64,000 bases of DNA from a bacterium HR15 (GTDB taxonomy: Bacteria; Armatimonadota; Fimbriimonadia; Fimbriimonadales; GBS-DC): positions 62,001-126,000 of the forward strand of contig BEHR01000001.1 in NCBI GenBank assembly GCA_002898555.1. Reading direction: 5' to 3'. This document shows, piece after piece, positions 50,490 through 59,594 of this stretch. Position 1 is the first letter of the stretch. Every line of letters starts with the position of its first letter. A program made the translations under genes and the position numbers. Under the pieces are notes generated by a model. That model was not told the origin of the DNA and searched no databases. It was given only the letters and a program-made list of their open reading frames with translations.

Positions 50490-51455
50490 TTAATTTCCGT
50501 AATCATCGAGATCCCAGAGATACTGGTCGGGGTTCAGGATAAAGCCGCCACACTGTGGTCGCGCGTCACAACCGACCGTGAGCTGGGAAGGGGTGAATGG
50601 CTTGGTGTGTCCATCGACGAAAGTAACCATCATCCGCTCGCGGCGATGCCATGGCCAGCAACCGCCGAACTCCATCCAAGTATACCACCCCGTGGCGGTT
50701 TGCAGCCGCCAGCAGGCAGGGCGAGCGCCCATCCCACAGCTGCCACCTGCATAGTCATACCACCAGTCTGCTCGACCACTGTCGCACTCCTGCCGCACGA
50801 TGGTAAAACTGTCTACGACCTGTCCGGCGGCGTTGCGGTAATAGCGACATGGTGGCATGACAATCCAGTTGCCGCCACAAAGCGGTTGTCGACTGACAGG
50901 GTCGCGCCACCAAAGGCTATCGACGAAGAGCACCGTCGCCGCTGGCTTGCCAATCTGGGCATCCGTGGCAGGCTTGTTGCCATGGGGCGGCTGTCCACTG
51001 CTCCAGCGGAAAATGGGGGAGAGATATACATAGTTGTAGCCCAGATCGGTCTTCAGCGCCCAACGGTATTCACGAATACACTGCTGGGTAGGTGGCGCTT
51101 CGTTATCGGCAGCACAGGCATCCAAGCCGGCATCAGTCGCGTGGGGATCGGAAGGGCAACGGAAGACAATCCAGTTCTTAGCATAGGGCATGAGCAGTTG
51201 GGCGAGAATGCGGTCGTTGCAGTTATCTCCGCCAGCGAACGAGGCGAACCATTGGGTCAATGGCTGGGTGGTCTCATAGTCACCCGTATACATGATTACA
51301 GCGCGAGCCACTTGGTGGAACCGACTGGCACAGGTAATCTGGCGCGCCATCTCTCGCGCCTGCGCGAACACAGGGAACAGGATCGCCGCTAAAATCGCGA
51401 TGATCGCTATGACAACCAGCAACTCGATTAAGGTGAATCCGTGCCTTCTCATCAT
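50490..51455 (-). CDS. Type IV prepilin-like protein, H-x9-DG type
   Basis: 321 residues from ATG 51455, with GGAGGTGC just upstream. Short leader MMRRHG then [20 protein letters not shown], the prepilin peptidase site and helix. The C-terminal [19 protein letters not shown] belongs to the DUF1559 (SBP_bac_10) group common in Planctomycetes and Armatimonadota. Exported pseudopilin or surface protein; processed by the peptidase whose gene starts at 63870. Confidence 0.88.
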   Translation of the reverse strand: MMRRHGFTLIELLVVIAIIAILAAILFPVFAQAREMARQITCASRFHQVARAVIMYTGDYETTQPLTQWFASFAGGDNCNDRILAQLLMPYAKNWIVFRCPSDPHATDAGLDACAADNEAPPTQQCIREYRWALKTDLGYNYVYLSPIFRWSSGQPPHGNKPATDAQIGKPAATVLFVDSLWWRDPVSRQPLCGGNWIVMPPCRYYRNAAGQVVDSFTIVRQECDSGRADWWYDYAGGSCGMGARPACWRLQTATGWYTWMEFGGCWPWHRRERMMVTFVDGHTKPFTPSQLTVGCDARPQCGGFILNPDQYLWDLDDYGN

Positions 51456-51506
51456 TAGCACCTCCGCATGGTTTAAGGATACCTCCTTCTGGCGACGATT
51501 CCTGCA

Positions 51507-51543
51507 AAAAATGGGGGCAAAAACTTTAACGGTTTTTGCCCCC
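51507..51543 (-). terminator. Rho-independent terminator of the 51561 gene
   Basis: Perfect 12-bp stem (GGGGGCAAAAAC at 51513-51524, GTTTTTGCCCCC at 51532-51543), loop of 7, followed on the minus strand by ATTTTTTGC. 18 bases after the stop at 51561. Confidence 0.9.
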
Positions 51544-51560
51544 GTGATTAAAGCGACGGA

Positions 51561-52997
51561 TTACCCGCCGCATGTCTCGTCGCCGTCTTCACAGATACCG
51601 AAGTTAAACAGGGTGTCAAGCAGATCAGCGTCATCCACGGTCCCGTCGTCGTTCACATCGGCGGCGGCATCATCGCTTCCAAAACCGAACAGAACATTCA
51701 GCAAGTCGGCATCATCGATGCAGCCGTCGCCGTTCGTATCGCCATTCGGCAGGGTAAAGCTGCCCAGGTCAACCGTACCGCCGGCGGGGATCGTCACACT
51801 GCTGAAACGCTTTCCAACCCAGTGCGTGTTGGGATTAAAGGTAACCCCAGTTACGCACAGGCTAGTCGGACAGTTGATGGAGATGGTGGTGGGTGAATAG
51901 ACTGGGCGCACCACGATGTCGTAAGTGCCTGCAGCGACGCTGGTCGGTCCAACAACACTTTGCGTGAGGTCGATGGTGAACGGCCCTGGTGCTGTGGCGG
52001 TAGGCATGCTGAAGCGGGCGATGCGCTGCTTCGTACCTGGCTTGTAGAAGATGACTTCCACATTCGTAAGAGGCGACTGCGCTGACCCAGCAGTCACGGT
52101 ACCCGTGACATTACCGCCGCCAGTTCCTGAATACCGGAACCCCAGTACGCCATGATAGAGCTGTGGCGAGTGATAACGGTTCCAGTCAGGGACACTGTTC
52201 CAGGGGGCGCAACTTGCAAACGGGTCGCCACTGCGCCAAGGAAGATCGGTGTTAAGCATGCGCTCGCAGGTAAATGGTGCAACAGAGGTATTGTACCGGA
52301 ATAGTTGCCACGAAGCCGGTGCCGAGCAGTTCGAGCCGGCTCCACGCGGCGTGTAGTATAGTTTCGGCCCGCCGGGCGCACCCATTGCCAGTGCGATGTA
52401 GCTGTCGAGGGGACCGCAGTTCTGGAAATCCTCGTCGCCCACAATAATCGCGAAGTAGAGACCAGGCGGCAGGGTAATAGTTTGCCCCAACGAGGTGGTG
52501 CGCAGATAGAGAAAGGTGGTGGTATCTCCGTAATAGGTCAGCATCGCCTCGTCTTTTTGACCAGAGACGGGAGGATCTCCCGGGTAAAATCCCAAATTAG
52601 TCCCCGAGTCGTAGAGAACATTGTTCAAGTTAGGGATGGGGCGTGCTCCTCCGGGGCAATTAGGGGTGGTCGTCGTCGCGCCTGTGATAAGGACCCTAAG
52701 GATCGGAGCCCCGGTACCAAAGGCGGGTGCATAAGCAATCGAGTCGAAGGTCGTGGTTTGGCACAACTCGAAGGGGATTGCTGTCCAGCGGGCAGGGAGT
52801 CCAGCACTACTAACATCACCAGAGATGAAATAGAGATAGTTCGCGGTTAATGTGGGCGAATCACAAGTACCGCCCACGACATACCAGGAGTTTGCAGGAT
52901 TACCTGCAAAGTACACGAACGGGTCGTTGGCAAGCAAACGGCTTGCCATCAGCGCTACCATCAACGCCACCAATCCGAAAGTCATTCTACCTCTCAT
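51561..52997 (-). CDS. Exported protein with dockerin-like tail
   Basis: 478 residues from ATG 52997, with AAGGAGGTT 9 bases upstream. Signal peptide (FGLVALMVALMASRLLA). The middle is beta-rich with Cys and Trp (WYVVGGTCDSPTLTANY; FELCQTTTFDSIAYAPAFGTG) and a Cna-B-like segment near 330-410. Two dockerin-like repeats (NGDGCIDDADLL and NDDGTVDDADLL) close the protein, ending CGG. Own promoter and terminator. Function unknown. Confidence 0.78.
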   Translation of the reverse strand: MRGRMTFGLVALMVALMASRLLANDPFVYFAGNPANSWYVVGGTCDSPTLTANYLYFISGDVSSAGLPARWTAIPFELCQTTTFDSIAYAPAFGTGAPILRVLITGATTTTPNCPGGARPIPNLNNVLYDSGTNLGFYPGDPPVSGQKDEAMLTYYGDTTTFLYLRTTSLGQTITLPPGLYFAIIVGDEDFQNCGPLDSYIALAMGAPGGPKLYYTPRGAGSNCSAPASWQLFRYNTSVAPFTCERMLNTDLPWRSGDPFASCAPWNSVPDWNRYHSPQLYHGVLGFRYSGTGGGNVTGTVTAGSAQSPLTNVEVIFYKPGTKQRIARFSMPTATAPGPFTIDLTQSVVGPTSVAAGTYDIVVRPVYSPTTISINCPTSLCVTGVTFNPNTHWVGKRFSSVTIPAGGTVDLGSFTLPNGDTNGDGCIDDADLLNVLFGFGSDDAAADVNDDGTVDDADLLDTLFNFGICEDGDETCGG

Positions 52998-53030
52998 CGC
53001 ATTGAACCTCCTTTGCAAGGACTGTAACCT

Positions 53031-53057
53031 ATTATACCCCATTTTGCAGCTTGTCAA
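53031..53057 (-). promoter_or_regulatory. Promoter of the 51561 gene
   Basis: -10 TATAAT (53036-53031) preceded by GGGG and, 15 bases upstream, TTGACA (53057-53052). Confidence 0.65.
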
Positions 53058-53097
53058 GGGGAAAGGGTGTTTGGGAATCCCCTTTTCAAAGGGCAGA

Positions 53098-53197
53098 CAA
53101 AATTTTCTTTTCCGACCCAGCAGGCAAAATTTTTTCTCTGACCCAGGCGGGTACCCCAGAGAAAAAATTTTGGGGTACCCCGGAAAAGAAAATTTTG
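53098..53197. repeat. Nested palindromes, B1 outside and B2 inside
   Basis: Outer arms CAAAATTTTCTTTTCCG (53098-53114) and complement (53181-53197); inner arms CAAAATTTTTTCTCTG (53125-53140) and complement (53157-53172); joined by ACCCAG-type spacers. At 45050 the order is the reverse. Confidence 0.9.
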
Positions 53198-53227
53198 CAC
53201 GCATGTCTGTTGAGGACGGGGTGTAAA

Positions 53228-53247
53228 GGCGCATCCGTGTGTGCGCC
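53228..53247. repeat. GGCGCA/TGCGCC hairpin
   Basis: 6-bp perfect stem with an 8-base loop TCCGTGTG, like those at 23329 and 56549. Possibly a shared short element. Confidence 0.5.
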
Positions 53248-53342
53248 CCCAATGTGTATCTCTTTCAAAGGAGCGTTCTGAATTCTCTATCTCTATGGCG
53301 GTCTCTGTGCTCTCTGGGTTTCAAATGGGTAGCCAGTTGGGT

Positions 53343-53348
53343 TATAAT
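53343..53348 (+). promoter_or_regulatory. -10 box, leaderless start
   Basis: TATAAT in TTGGGTTATAATAG, 8 bases before the ATG at 53357; no Shine-Dalgarno, so transcription would begin at or next to the start codon. Confidence 0.65.
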
Positions 53349-53356
53349 AGAGTGGG

Positions 53357-55069
53357 ATGCGAAGAACGGGGCTTTTGCTGATGCTGACCATGCTCCTGCA
53401 GGGCATTCAGGCGCAGAGTGTTCTCTGGAGCCGATTGTATTTGCAAACGGGTTCGCGAGGGTGCTTCCCACAGGTTGCCGCGACGGATAGCGAGGGCAAC
53501 TTGTTGATTGCGGCGCGCTACATCATGGACGCCGGGCATTTTGCTGTTGTGCTCCTGAAATATTCGCCTCAAGGCGACCTGCTGTGGGCACGCACCATTA
53601 GTCAATCGGGGCAGTCGCACTATGCTGAGGCGATAGCGGTTGCTCCTGACAATTCTTTCTATGTTGCCCTCACTCGTGCCAACACCGATTCGCTGGCTTA
53701 TGTCCAACGCTGGTCAGCGGACGGCACCATGCTCTGGTCTGCGGAGGTCAACCTCAGCACCTATGATGTGATTCGTCAGCTTTGGGCGCGGGCGAGCGGG
53801 GTCGAGGTACTCCATGCTTACGGTAATGGTGGTATCGGTTATGCCCGTCTAATCTATGACGCCAACGGCAATCTGCTCGCTCAGCATCTTTTCCCGTTCC
53901 CACAAACACTGACCCAGAACCGCTCTCCTGTTGGCATGCTACGGCTTAATGCGACCACCACGCTGCTCATTGCGCGCGTGCCCGATCCCGATGGCATCCT
54001 GCAACCATGGGAGAACACCCTGCTTCAGTGGCTGAGCGACACAGGCGTGGTCCAGCAGGAGTTGTTGCTGCCGTTTCGTGTGGAGCGCTACGCCCAAGCC
54101 AGCGATGGTTCGCTCTACCTGTTGGGTAGTCGGTGGGAAGCGGGACCCCAGCAAGCGCGTTTGCAGTTCGCTCGTCTTGCCCCGGAGGGCACGCTTCTCT
54201 GGGAGCGCACGCTGGACAGCACGGAGGGCGACGCAATCCCCGATGTGTTGGCGACACTAAGCACCAGCTGGCTCATAAGTGGCAATGTCGAATCAGTAGG
54301 GGGACGCCTGACCGCGATTGAGCTGGGCGAAGCGAACGGAACACGGACGGGTGGGCAGACGCTGAACGGGATCTATCGTGCCGTCAGCGGCGTTGCCTTA
54401 CCCATCAATGCCTTCGCCCTGCTAATCGGTCAGCTCACTGCGGATAGCGAGCGATGGAAGCCATTTTTGCAGTGGTGGCGTCCTGATGGCGTGCTGCTCG
54501 GTACAACCCCGCTCGGTGGATTGAGCCAATCGGATGAGCAGCCCGAATGGTTGCTCAATGCGCCTGGTGGCGGCGTCTATGCCATCAGCACGGTCAATCA
54601 AAGTAGCGACAACACAGCAGGGATTGGCATCGTGCGCGTTCAGCCGCCTCCCCATCTCAGCGGACGCATCACCCTCAGGGATTACCTCCCCGATCCAACG
54701 GGCAAAATGGCGCAGATCGCTTTCCAGAGCGATTCCCAGACGGATGTGGCAACGACCCCATTGCAGCCAGGGGGGCAATACGCGGTGGCGACCATGCTGA
54801 GTGGGACGGTGCAAGTGCGCGTCTATGTGCCTGGCTGGCTCTCCAAGCGAAGGACAATTGCCCTTGCCCCAGGAGCAACAGCCGACTGGATACTGACTAA
54901 CGGCGATGCCAATCGCGACAACCGTGTGGACGATGCCGATTTGCTGATGGTGCTGTTTGCTTTTGGGCAGGGCGGAGGGAATCGCCCTGAAGACTTGAAC
55001 GGCGACGGCTCTATCGATGACGCCGACCTGCTGATTGTACTGTTCAATTTCGGCACTGAGGGCGAATAA
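53357..55069 (+). CDS. Exported protein with dockerin-like tail
   Basis: 570 residues. Signal peptide (LLLMLTMLLQGIQAQ). The body has WD/PQQ-like blade signals (LLKYSPQGDLLWARTIS, YVQRWSADGTMLWSAEV, EGTLLWERTLD), suggesting a propeller of the sort seen in quinoprotein-like or SBBP-like domains. Two dockerin-like repeats (NRDNRVDDADLL and NGDGSIDDADLL) end three residues before the stop. Leaderless start. Upstream of dedA. Confidence 0.75.
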   Translation: MRRTGLLLMLTMLLQGIQAQSVLWSRLYLQTGSRGCFPQVAATDSEGNLLIAARYIMDAGHFAVVLLKYSPQGDLLWARTISQSGQSHYAEAIAVAPDNSFYVALTRANTDSLAYVQRWSADGTMLWSAEVNLSTYDVIRQLWARASGVEVLHAYGNGGIGYARLIYDANGNLLAQHLFPFPQTLTQNRSPVGMLRLNATTTLLIARVPDPDGILQPWENTLLQWLSDTGVVQQELLLPFRVERYAQASDGSLYLLGSRWEAGPQQARLQFARLAPEGTLLWERTLDSTEGDAIPDVLATLSTSWLISGNVESVGGRLTAIELGEANGTRTGGQTLNGIYRAVSGVALPINAFALLIGQLTADSERWKPFLQWWRPDGVLLGTTPLGGLSQSDEQPEWLLNAPGGGVYAISTVNQSSDNTAGIGIVRVQPPPHLSGRITLRDYLPDPTGKMAQIAFQSDSQTDVATTPLQPGGQYAVATMLSGTVQVRVYVPGWLSKRRTIALAPGATADWILTNGDANRDNRVDDADLLMVLFAFGQGGGNRPEDLNGDGSIDDADLLIVLFNFGTEGE

Positions 55070-55073
55070 TAGG

Positions 55074-55079
55074 TACAAT
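55074..55079 (+). promoter_or_regulatory. -10-like box before the DedA gene
   Basis: TACAAT in ATAGGTACAATCCTCCCG, 7 bases before the ATG at 55087; no Shine-Dalgarno. Confidence 0.55.
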
Positions 55080-55086
55080 CCTCCCG

Positions 55087-55734
55087 ATGGACACGCTGAC
55101 ACAGGTATTCGAGTTTTTTCTGCACATCGACCGCCACTTGGAGCAAGTGGTGACGCAGTATCACACGGCGACCTACGGTCTTCTGTTTCTCATTGTGTTC
55201 ATGGAAACAGGGCTGGTGGTGACCCCGTTTTTGCCAGGCGATTCGCTGCTGTTTGCCGCGGGCACCCTGGCAGGCAAGGGCATGCTGGATATTCGCACGC
55301 TCTATCTTACGCTGCTCGTCGCGCCCCTCATGGGGGATAATGTGAACTACTGGATTGGGCGTTTGACTGGCTATCGTATCGTCCACAGCAAGCGCGTTCG
55401 CCTCATCCGCAAGGAGCATATAGATAAGACTCACGCTTTCTTTGAGCGGTATGGAGGCAAAACGCTGGTGATGGCTCGTTTTGTGCCGATTGTGCGCACG
55501 ATGGCGCCCTTTGTGGCGGGTCTGGGCGCGATGACCTACCCACGCTTCCTGATGTTCAGCGTGCTGGGCGCGTTCCTGTGGGTCACTGTTTGCACCCTGG
55601 CGGGCTATTACTTCGGCAGCATCCCCCTGATTAAGGAGAACTTCTCCATCGCCATCATCACCATTATCGCTCTCTCTTTGATGCCTGCACTGATTGAATA
55701 TGTACGGCACAAACGCCGGGTTCGCGTGGGGTGA
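55087..55734 (+). CDS. DedA-family membrane protein
   Basis: 215 residues, several membrane helices. VTPFLPGDSLLFAAGTLAG, GDNVNYWIGRLTGYRI and FFERYGGKTLVMARFVPIVRTMAPFVAGLGAM are the DedA signatures, including the conserved Arg. Inner-membrane lipid-carrier (undecaprenyl phosphate or phosphatidylethanolamine) scramblase-type protein. Confidence 0.93.
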   Translation: MDTLTQVFEFFLHIDRHLEQVVTQYHTATYGLLFLIVFMETGLVVTPFLPGDSLLFAAGTLAGKGMLDIRTLYLTLLVAPLMGDNVNYWIGRLTGYRIVHSKRVRLIRKEHIDKTHAFFERYGGKTLVMARFVPIVRTMAPFVAGLGAMTYPRFLMFSVLGAFLWVTVCTLAGYYFGSIPLIKENFSIAIITIIALSLMPALIEYVRHKRRVRVG

Positions 55735-55836
55735 ATCGAACGGTCAGCGCGAACTCGCCAGTGGGAGTGGGCTTTGCATTTGGGTCAGAGGAAAAAATTT
55801 TGTCTGCTCCAAAAAAACCTTTGCCAATATTCTTTA

Positions 55837-55892
55837 ACGGCTCGGCGGGAGCCTCACCTTCCAGCGAGCCGCATGAATGTTCGAACACCCTC
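55837..55892. repeat. Composite A-C repeat
   Basis: ACGGCTCGGC at 55837, a GAGCCGC block, then TGTTCGAACACCCTC to 55892, matching the composite at 14526. It sits about 10 bases before the promoter at 55901. Confidence 0.75.
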
Positions 55893-55900
55893 CATCCCCC

Positions 55901-55929
55901 TTGACTTTTTGTCATCGGTCGGGTATAAG
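55901..55929 (+). promoter_or_regulatory. Promoter
   Basis: -35 TTGACT (55901-55906), 17-base spacer, -10 TATAAG (55924-55929). RBS GAGGAGG follows near 55940. Similar in sequence to the small-RNA promoter at 29569. Confidence 0.75.
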
Positions 55930-55956
55930 TAAGATGCTATGAGGAGGTAGGAGAGG

Positions 55957-56517
55957 ATGAGGCGATTCGGAGTGCTGATGAGCTTGGCGATGCTGCTCAC
56001 AACTTTTGCTTCAGCACAAGTTCTTCCGTTACTTCCCCTCCCCATCTGTGTGGAAGGGGTGATCGGACGCGGACTGTTAGGCAGTCGAGATCCCGGGCTT
56101 CCTCGTCGCATCGAGTTTGCGATGGAGGTCTATCACTACGAGCTTTCTTGTCCCGAAGGAGTCTGTGACTCGATCCGCGGCTACTTTCGGCTCCGTGCTT
56201 GGGATGAGAGTGGGGCGACCGTTTCGCTTTATACCGAGCGTATCGAAGAGTTCTCCTTGGAGCAGACACCTGATGGCTGGCTTGCCACCTTCAGCGGTCC
56301 GGGGGTGGCGACCGTCTCACGCGGTGGTGTTGTGCGCAGTTTCAGGGGGCGTATCGATGTGCAGGCGTTGGATGGCCGTCCCTCACCCTGTTTGGAATGT
56401 CCCACTGATCGGCTGCGTGTGACCTTTACTTCGCCCCAGCTGCCCGAACCGATTACCTTTGAGGGCTATGTGATACCGCGCACAGGCGACATTCAGGCAT
56501 TCCGTCGTTGTCGATAA
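55957..56517 (+). CDS. Exported hypothetical protein
   Basis: 186 residues. Signal peptide (LMSLAMLLTTFASAQ). Beta-rich with a Cys pair region (YELSCPEGVCDSIRG; PCLECPTDRL). No family recognised. RBS GAGAGGATGAG region and promoter at 55901 support it. Convergent with murJ, separated by a perfect hairpin. Confidence 0.65.
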   Translation: MRRFGVLMSLAMLLTTFASAQVLPLLPLPICVEGVIGRGLLGSRDPGLPRRIEFAMEVYHYELSCPEGVCDSIRGYFRLRAWDESGATVSLYTERIEEFSLEQTPDGWLATFSGPGVATVSRGGVVRSFRGRIDVQALDGRPSPCLECPTDRLRVTFTSPQLPEPITFEGYVIPRTGDIQAFRRCR

Positions 56518-56548
56518 GAGGTGGTTGAGCAGAGTTAGACCATACAGT

Positions 56549-56573
56549 AGGGGGCGCATTCGCTGCGCCCCCT
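56549..56573. terminator. Hairpin between convergent genes
   Basis: 10-bp perfect stem AGGGGGCGCA/TGCGCCCCCT with loop TTCGC, followed by GAAAATTTTC. Can stop transcripts from both sides. Confidence 0.7.
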
Positions 56574-56626
56574 GAAAATTTTCTCGGTTCGGTAGGAAGC
56601 TCCACCCCTCCACCCTGCTCCCTATG

Positions 56627-58327
56627 CTATCTGCCTCGGCGTCGCCAAAGCTCCCACATAGAGGTGGCTTCGGGTAGGCGCAGCCAGCGGGTCAGCCCGA
56701 GATAGAGCAGTCCGCTTGTACCGCCCACCATCACGATCCTGAACAACGAGGCGAGGTTCGGTTGCCACTCCGCACTGAGCGCGTTCAGAAGCGGATGCAG
56801 CAGAAATGCCCACGCGCCCATTCCCAGCGAGGCCCCTCCAGTAAGCAATACAGGGCGTACAAACGGCTCGCTGTCGGGCGACCTGGCAGGTGGAATACGC
56901 TGGCGCAGCACCAGAAGCATCCAGACCATCTGTAGCATCGCGGCGACCGAAGTGGCTAACGCCAGCCCCACATAATCCAGCCAGCGCATCAATACAAAGC
57001 AGAGCGGGATGAAAATCCCCGTAATCGCTGTGCCAATCAACACGGGGGTCAGCGAATCGCGCAGTGCGAAGAACGCGCGTGAAATCAACGCCTGACCCGA
57101 CCATGCGAATAAGCCGATGGCGAACCCGCGCAGTGCCGCCGCCACCATTTGCGTGTCCTCTGGACGGAACTTGCCGTATTGCAACAGCACGCGCCCGATA
57201 TCTTCTGCAAGCAATAGCAGCAGGATCGTGGCAGGCGCGGTCAGGAACCAGACCAGGCGCAGCCCGCGCTTCAGCACCACGCGCAGTTCGTGCCATTTAC
57301 CCGTCGCGGCGAGCGCGGTCAGCGCAGGGAAAATCGCCAGCGCGATACCCTGCCCCACAATCCCCAACGGAGCCTGCATCTGACGATTGGCGTTATCCAG
57401 GGCGGAAATCGCCCCCGGCGGCAACCAGGAGGCGAACACACGCAAGATTAACATATAGATTCCGGGCAGCGACAAGCCAAACATCACGGGCAACATCAGC
57501 CGAAACACTTGACGCACGCCCGGATGACGCCAATCGAGCAGCGGTCTGTACACGCTGCCCAGGCGCACCATCGCCCATGCGGGCATCAGCACGCTGCCCA
57601 AGAACGCACCCAGCAACGCGCCGTACGCCAGCCCCGCGATTCCAAACGGTATCGCCAGCACCAGCCCACCGAAGATAATGCCCAGATTGTAGATATTTGG
57701 GCCCAACGCAGGCACGAGAAAGTGGCGGCGGGCGTACAGCGTCGCCATCATCAGCCCGCCCATCAGAAAAAAGATTTGCGAGGGCAACACGATGCGCGTC
57801 AGTGCCGTCGTCTGCTCCCAGCGGAAGCGGTCAAAGCCCGGAAAAAGCATCGCGACCGCCCACGGTGCAATCACCTCCAGCAGCAGCACCAGCGTGGCTG
57901 TCAGGCTCACCATCAAGGTAAACACGGCGGAAAAGACGCGCCACGCCTCCTCCTTCTGGTCATTCTCCCAGTAGCCGGAGAAGATGGGCATCAGCGCGGA
58001 GGAGAGCGCACCCCCTGCCACCATAAAAAAAAGCAAATCGGGCAACTGAAACGCAGCGCGGTAGGCGTCAGTCCACTCGTTCTGCCCGAAGCGATAGGCG
58101 ATGACCGTATCGCGCAACATGCCCAGCAGGCGACTGGCAGTGATTGCACTCATCATTAGCAGTGAAGCGCGTGCCCAGCTGTAGCCTGCTCCGCGATGGG
58201 TACCTGGCTCGGTTGGCGGGGATGCCGACAGGGCGGTGTTCGGCTCGGCAGGAAGCTCGCCCTGCCGTTGAGTGTTCGGCGCAGCAGAGCCTTGCCCGCC
58301 AGCCGACCGGTCGAACTCATCTCCCAT
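56627..58327 (-). CDS. murJ: Lipid II flippase MurJ (MviN)
   Basis: 566 residues with about 14 membrane helices. Peptidoglycan precursor export. [53 protein letters not shown] and [21 protein letters not shown] are family marks. The start at 58327 overlaps the SMR gene stop by 11 bases. The first ~60 residues are unusual, with the repeat-like RQGELPAEP; the conserved protein starts near [14 protein letters not shown]. Confidence 0.93.
   Translation of the reverse strand: MGDEFDRSAGGQGSAAPNTQRQGELPAEPNTALSASPPTEPGTHRGAGYSWARASLLMMSAITASRLLGMLRDTVIAYRFGQNEWTDAYRAAFQLPDLLFFMVAGGALSSALMPIFSGYWENDQKEEAWRVFSAVFTLMVSLTATLVLLLEVIAPWAVAMLFPGFDRFRWEQTTALTRIVLPSQIFFLMGGLMMATLYARRHFLVPALGPNIYNLGIIFGGLVLAIPFGIAGLAYGALLGAFLGSVLMPAWAMVRLGSVYRPLLDWRHPGVRQVFRLMLPVMFGLSLPGIYMLILRVFASWLPPGAISALDNANRQMQAPLGIVGQGIALAIFPALTALAATGKWHELRVVLKRGLRLVWFLTAPATILLLLLAEDIGRVLLQYGKFRPEDTQMVAAALRGFAIGLFAWSGQALISRAFFALRDSLTPVLIGTAITGIFIPLCFVLMRWLDYVGLALATSVAAMLQMVWMLLVLRQRIPPARSPDSEPFVRPVLLTGGASLGMGAWAFLLHPLLNALSAEWQPNLASLFRIVMVGGTSGLLYLGLTRWLRLPEATSMWELWRRRGR
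58236..58263 (-). repeat. Type A repeat at the murJ N-terminus
   Basis: Diverged copy, complementary to GGCTCGGCAGGAAGCTC onward, reading RQGELPAEP in the N-terminal extension of MurJ. Confidence 0.6.
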
Positions 58328-58649
58328 TGCTTTCAGGGGACGCCAATCGCAGCCCGATCACACCCGCCACGATCAGCCCGATACAGAGCAATCGCCAGAA
58401 ATCGCGCGATTCATGGAACCAGAGCATACCCACGAGGGCGACGCCCGCCGCGCCGATGCCGGTCCAGACCGCATAGGCGGTGCCTATCGGAATGTGGCGT
58501 GCCGCCAACGCCAGAAAGAACAGGCTCAACAATCCCGCCACAATCACTATAGTAACGGGGAGCGGGCGCGTAAAGCCGTTCGACAGTTTCAACGCCACTG
58601 CCCAGACAATCTCCATCGCGCCCGCAATCAACAGATAGACCCATGCCAT
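58317..58649 (-). CDS. Small multidrug resistance (SMR) transporter
   Basis: 110 residues from ATG 58649, four helices ([77 protein letters not shown]). The conserved Glu14 equivalent is in AMEIVWA. EmrE/SugE/Gdx-type; with [11 protein letters not shown] it may be a guanidinium exporter. Starts one base after the upstream gene's stop; overlaps murJ. Confidence 0.92.
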   Translation of the reverse strand: MAWVYLLIAGAMEIVWAVALKLSNGFTRPLPVTIVIVAGLLSLFFLALAARHIPIGTAYAVWTGIGAAGVALVGMLWFHESRDFWRLLCIGLIVAGVIGLRLASPESNGR

Positions 58650-58650
58650 C

Positions 58651-59460
58651 TTACGGCATGCCATCCCCGCCACCGAAGTATTGTTCGAACCACTTGCGCC
58701 CCATCTCCATCATTTGCTGCTGCTGGTCAGGAGTGAGCGACTGCCAATATTCGAACGACATGCGCAGCCCTTCGAACATCATCTGGTAGCGCAGTTCCGG
58801 ATCGGCGTTCAGCCACATCTGGAAGCCCGCGCGCAACGCCTGCGCCCGCTCCTCGGGGGACATCCGCGCCAACAGCTCCAGCAACTGCTGTTGCATCTTC
58901 GCGAACTGCTCCAATCGCGTGCCTTTCAAGTCGGCAAGCACGCGCGGGCGCGGCTCTAAAATCACATAAACGGGTTGCGCGCTGAATGGAGGCTGCATCC
59001 GCTCCAGTCCCTGCTCGAAGTTGGGCGTCAGCGGATAGTTCGCCACAAAGGAGTGGAGTGTATTTGCCCGTGGATCCACCACCAGCACCCCGCCCAGCTC
59101 GATGTTTAGCAGGGCGCGCACCGCGCTGATGATCTTCTCGGGTGATGGCTCCTCACCCAGCACCTTGTTCGTATAGACCTTGCGCCAAACCGTGCCAGTG
59201 ACCTGCCCCACCAACTCGTCCAGGGCGCGCTCTAAGGTGTCTGCTTGCGACGGACGCACACGCGCGGTTAGCCCAGGATCCACCAACACTTTCACCGAGA
59301 ACTTCTTTTCCAGCTCCTGCGCGGCTTGCGTGATGGGAACGCGTCCATCATCCTTTGAGGAACCTTCTTTAGCGCTGCCGCGCGATGCTTGTCCGCTCTG
59401 CGCGAAAGCCAGCAGCAGCGCTGCGCACAAACCAAGCCCGATAGTCCAAGCGATTCGCAT
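58651..59460 (-). CDS. Exported protein with STN-like N-terminal region
   Basis: 269 residues. Signal peptide ([18 protein letters not shown]), then [41 protein letters not shown], like the secretin/TonB short N-terminal (STN) fold. The C-terminal half is Gln/Met/Leu-rich helix ([19 protein letters not shown]). Divergent from pilB across a shared 134-base region with -10 boxes on both strands. A link to the pilus machine is possible but unproven. Confidence 0.55.
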   Translation of the reverse strand: MRIAWTIGLGLCAALLLAFAQSGQASRGSAKEGSSKDDGRVPITQAAQELEKKFSVKVLVDPGLTARVRPSQADTLERALDELVGQVTGTVWRKVYTNKVLGEEPSPEKIISAVRALLNIELGGVLVVDPRANTLHSFVANYPLTPNFEQGLERMQPPFSAQPVYVILEPRPRVLADLKGTRLEQFAKMQQQLLELLARMSPEERAQALRAGFQMWLNADPELRYQMMFEGLRMSFEYWQSLTPDQQQQMMEMGRKWFEQYFGGGDGMP

Positions 59461-59517
59461 GTTCCGAACACCTCCAGAGATTTTCGGCAGGAATCGTCGC
59501 CTGCCTCACGAATAGAG

Positions 59518-59554
59518 ATTATACCGCACTATCACCGTCGAAAAAGGGTATAAT
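59518..59554. promoter_or_regulatory. Divergent -10 boxes
   Basis: TATAAT on the minus strand (59523-59518) for the 59460 gene and TATAAT on the + strand (59549-59554) for pilB, each preceded by a GG. Confidence 0.65.
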
Positions 59555-59594
59555 CTATAGCGGTGTGGACAAAACGCATAGGGAGTGACGAACG

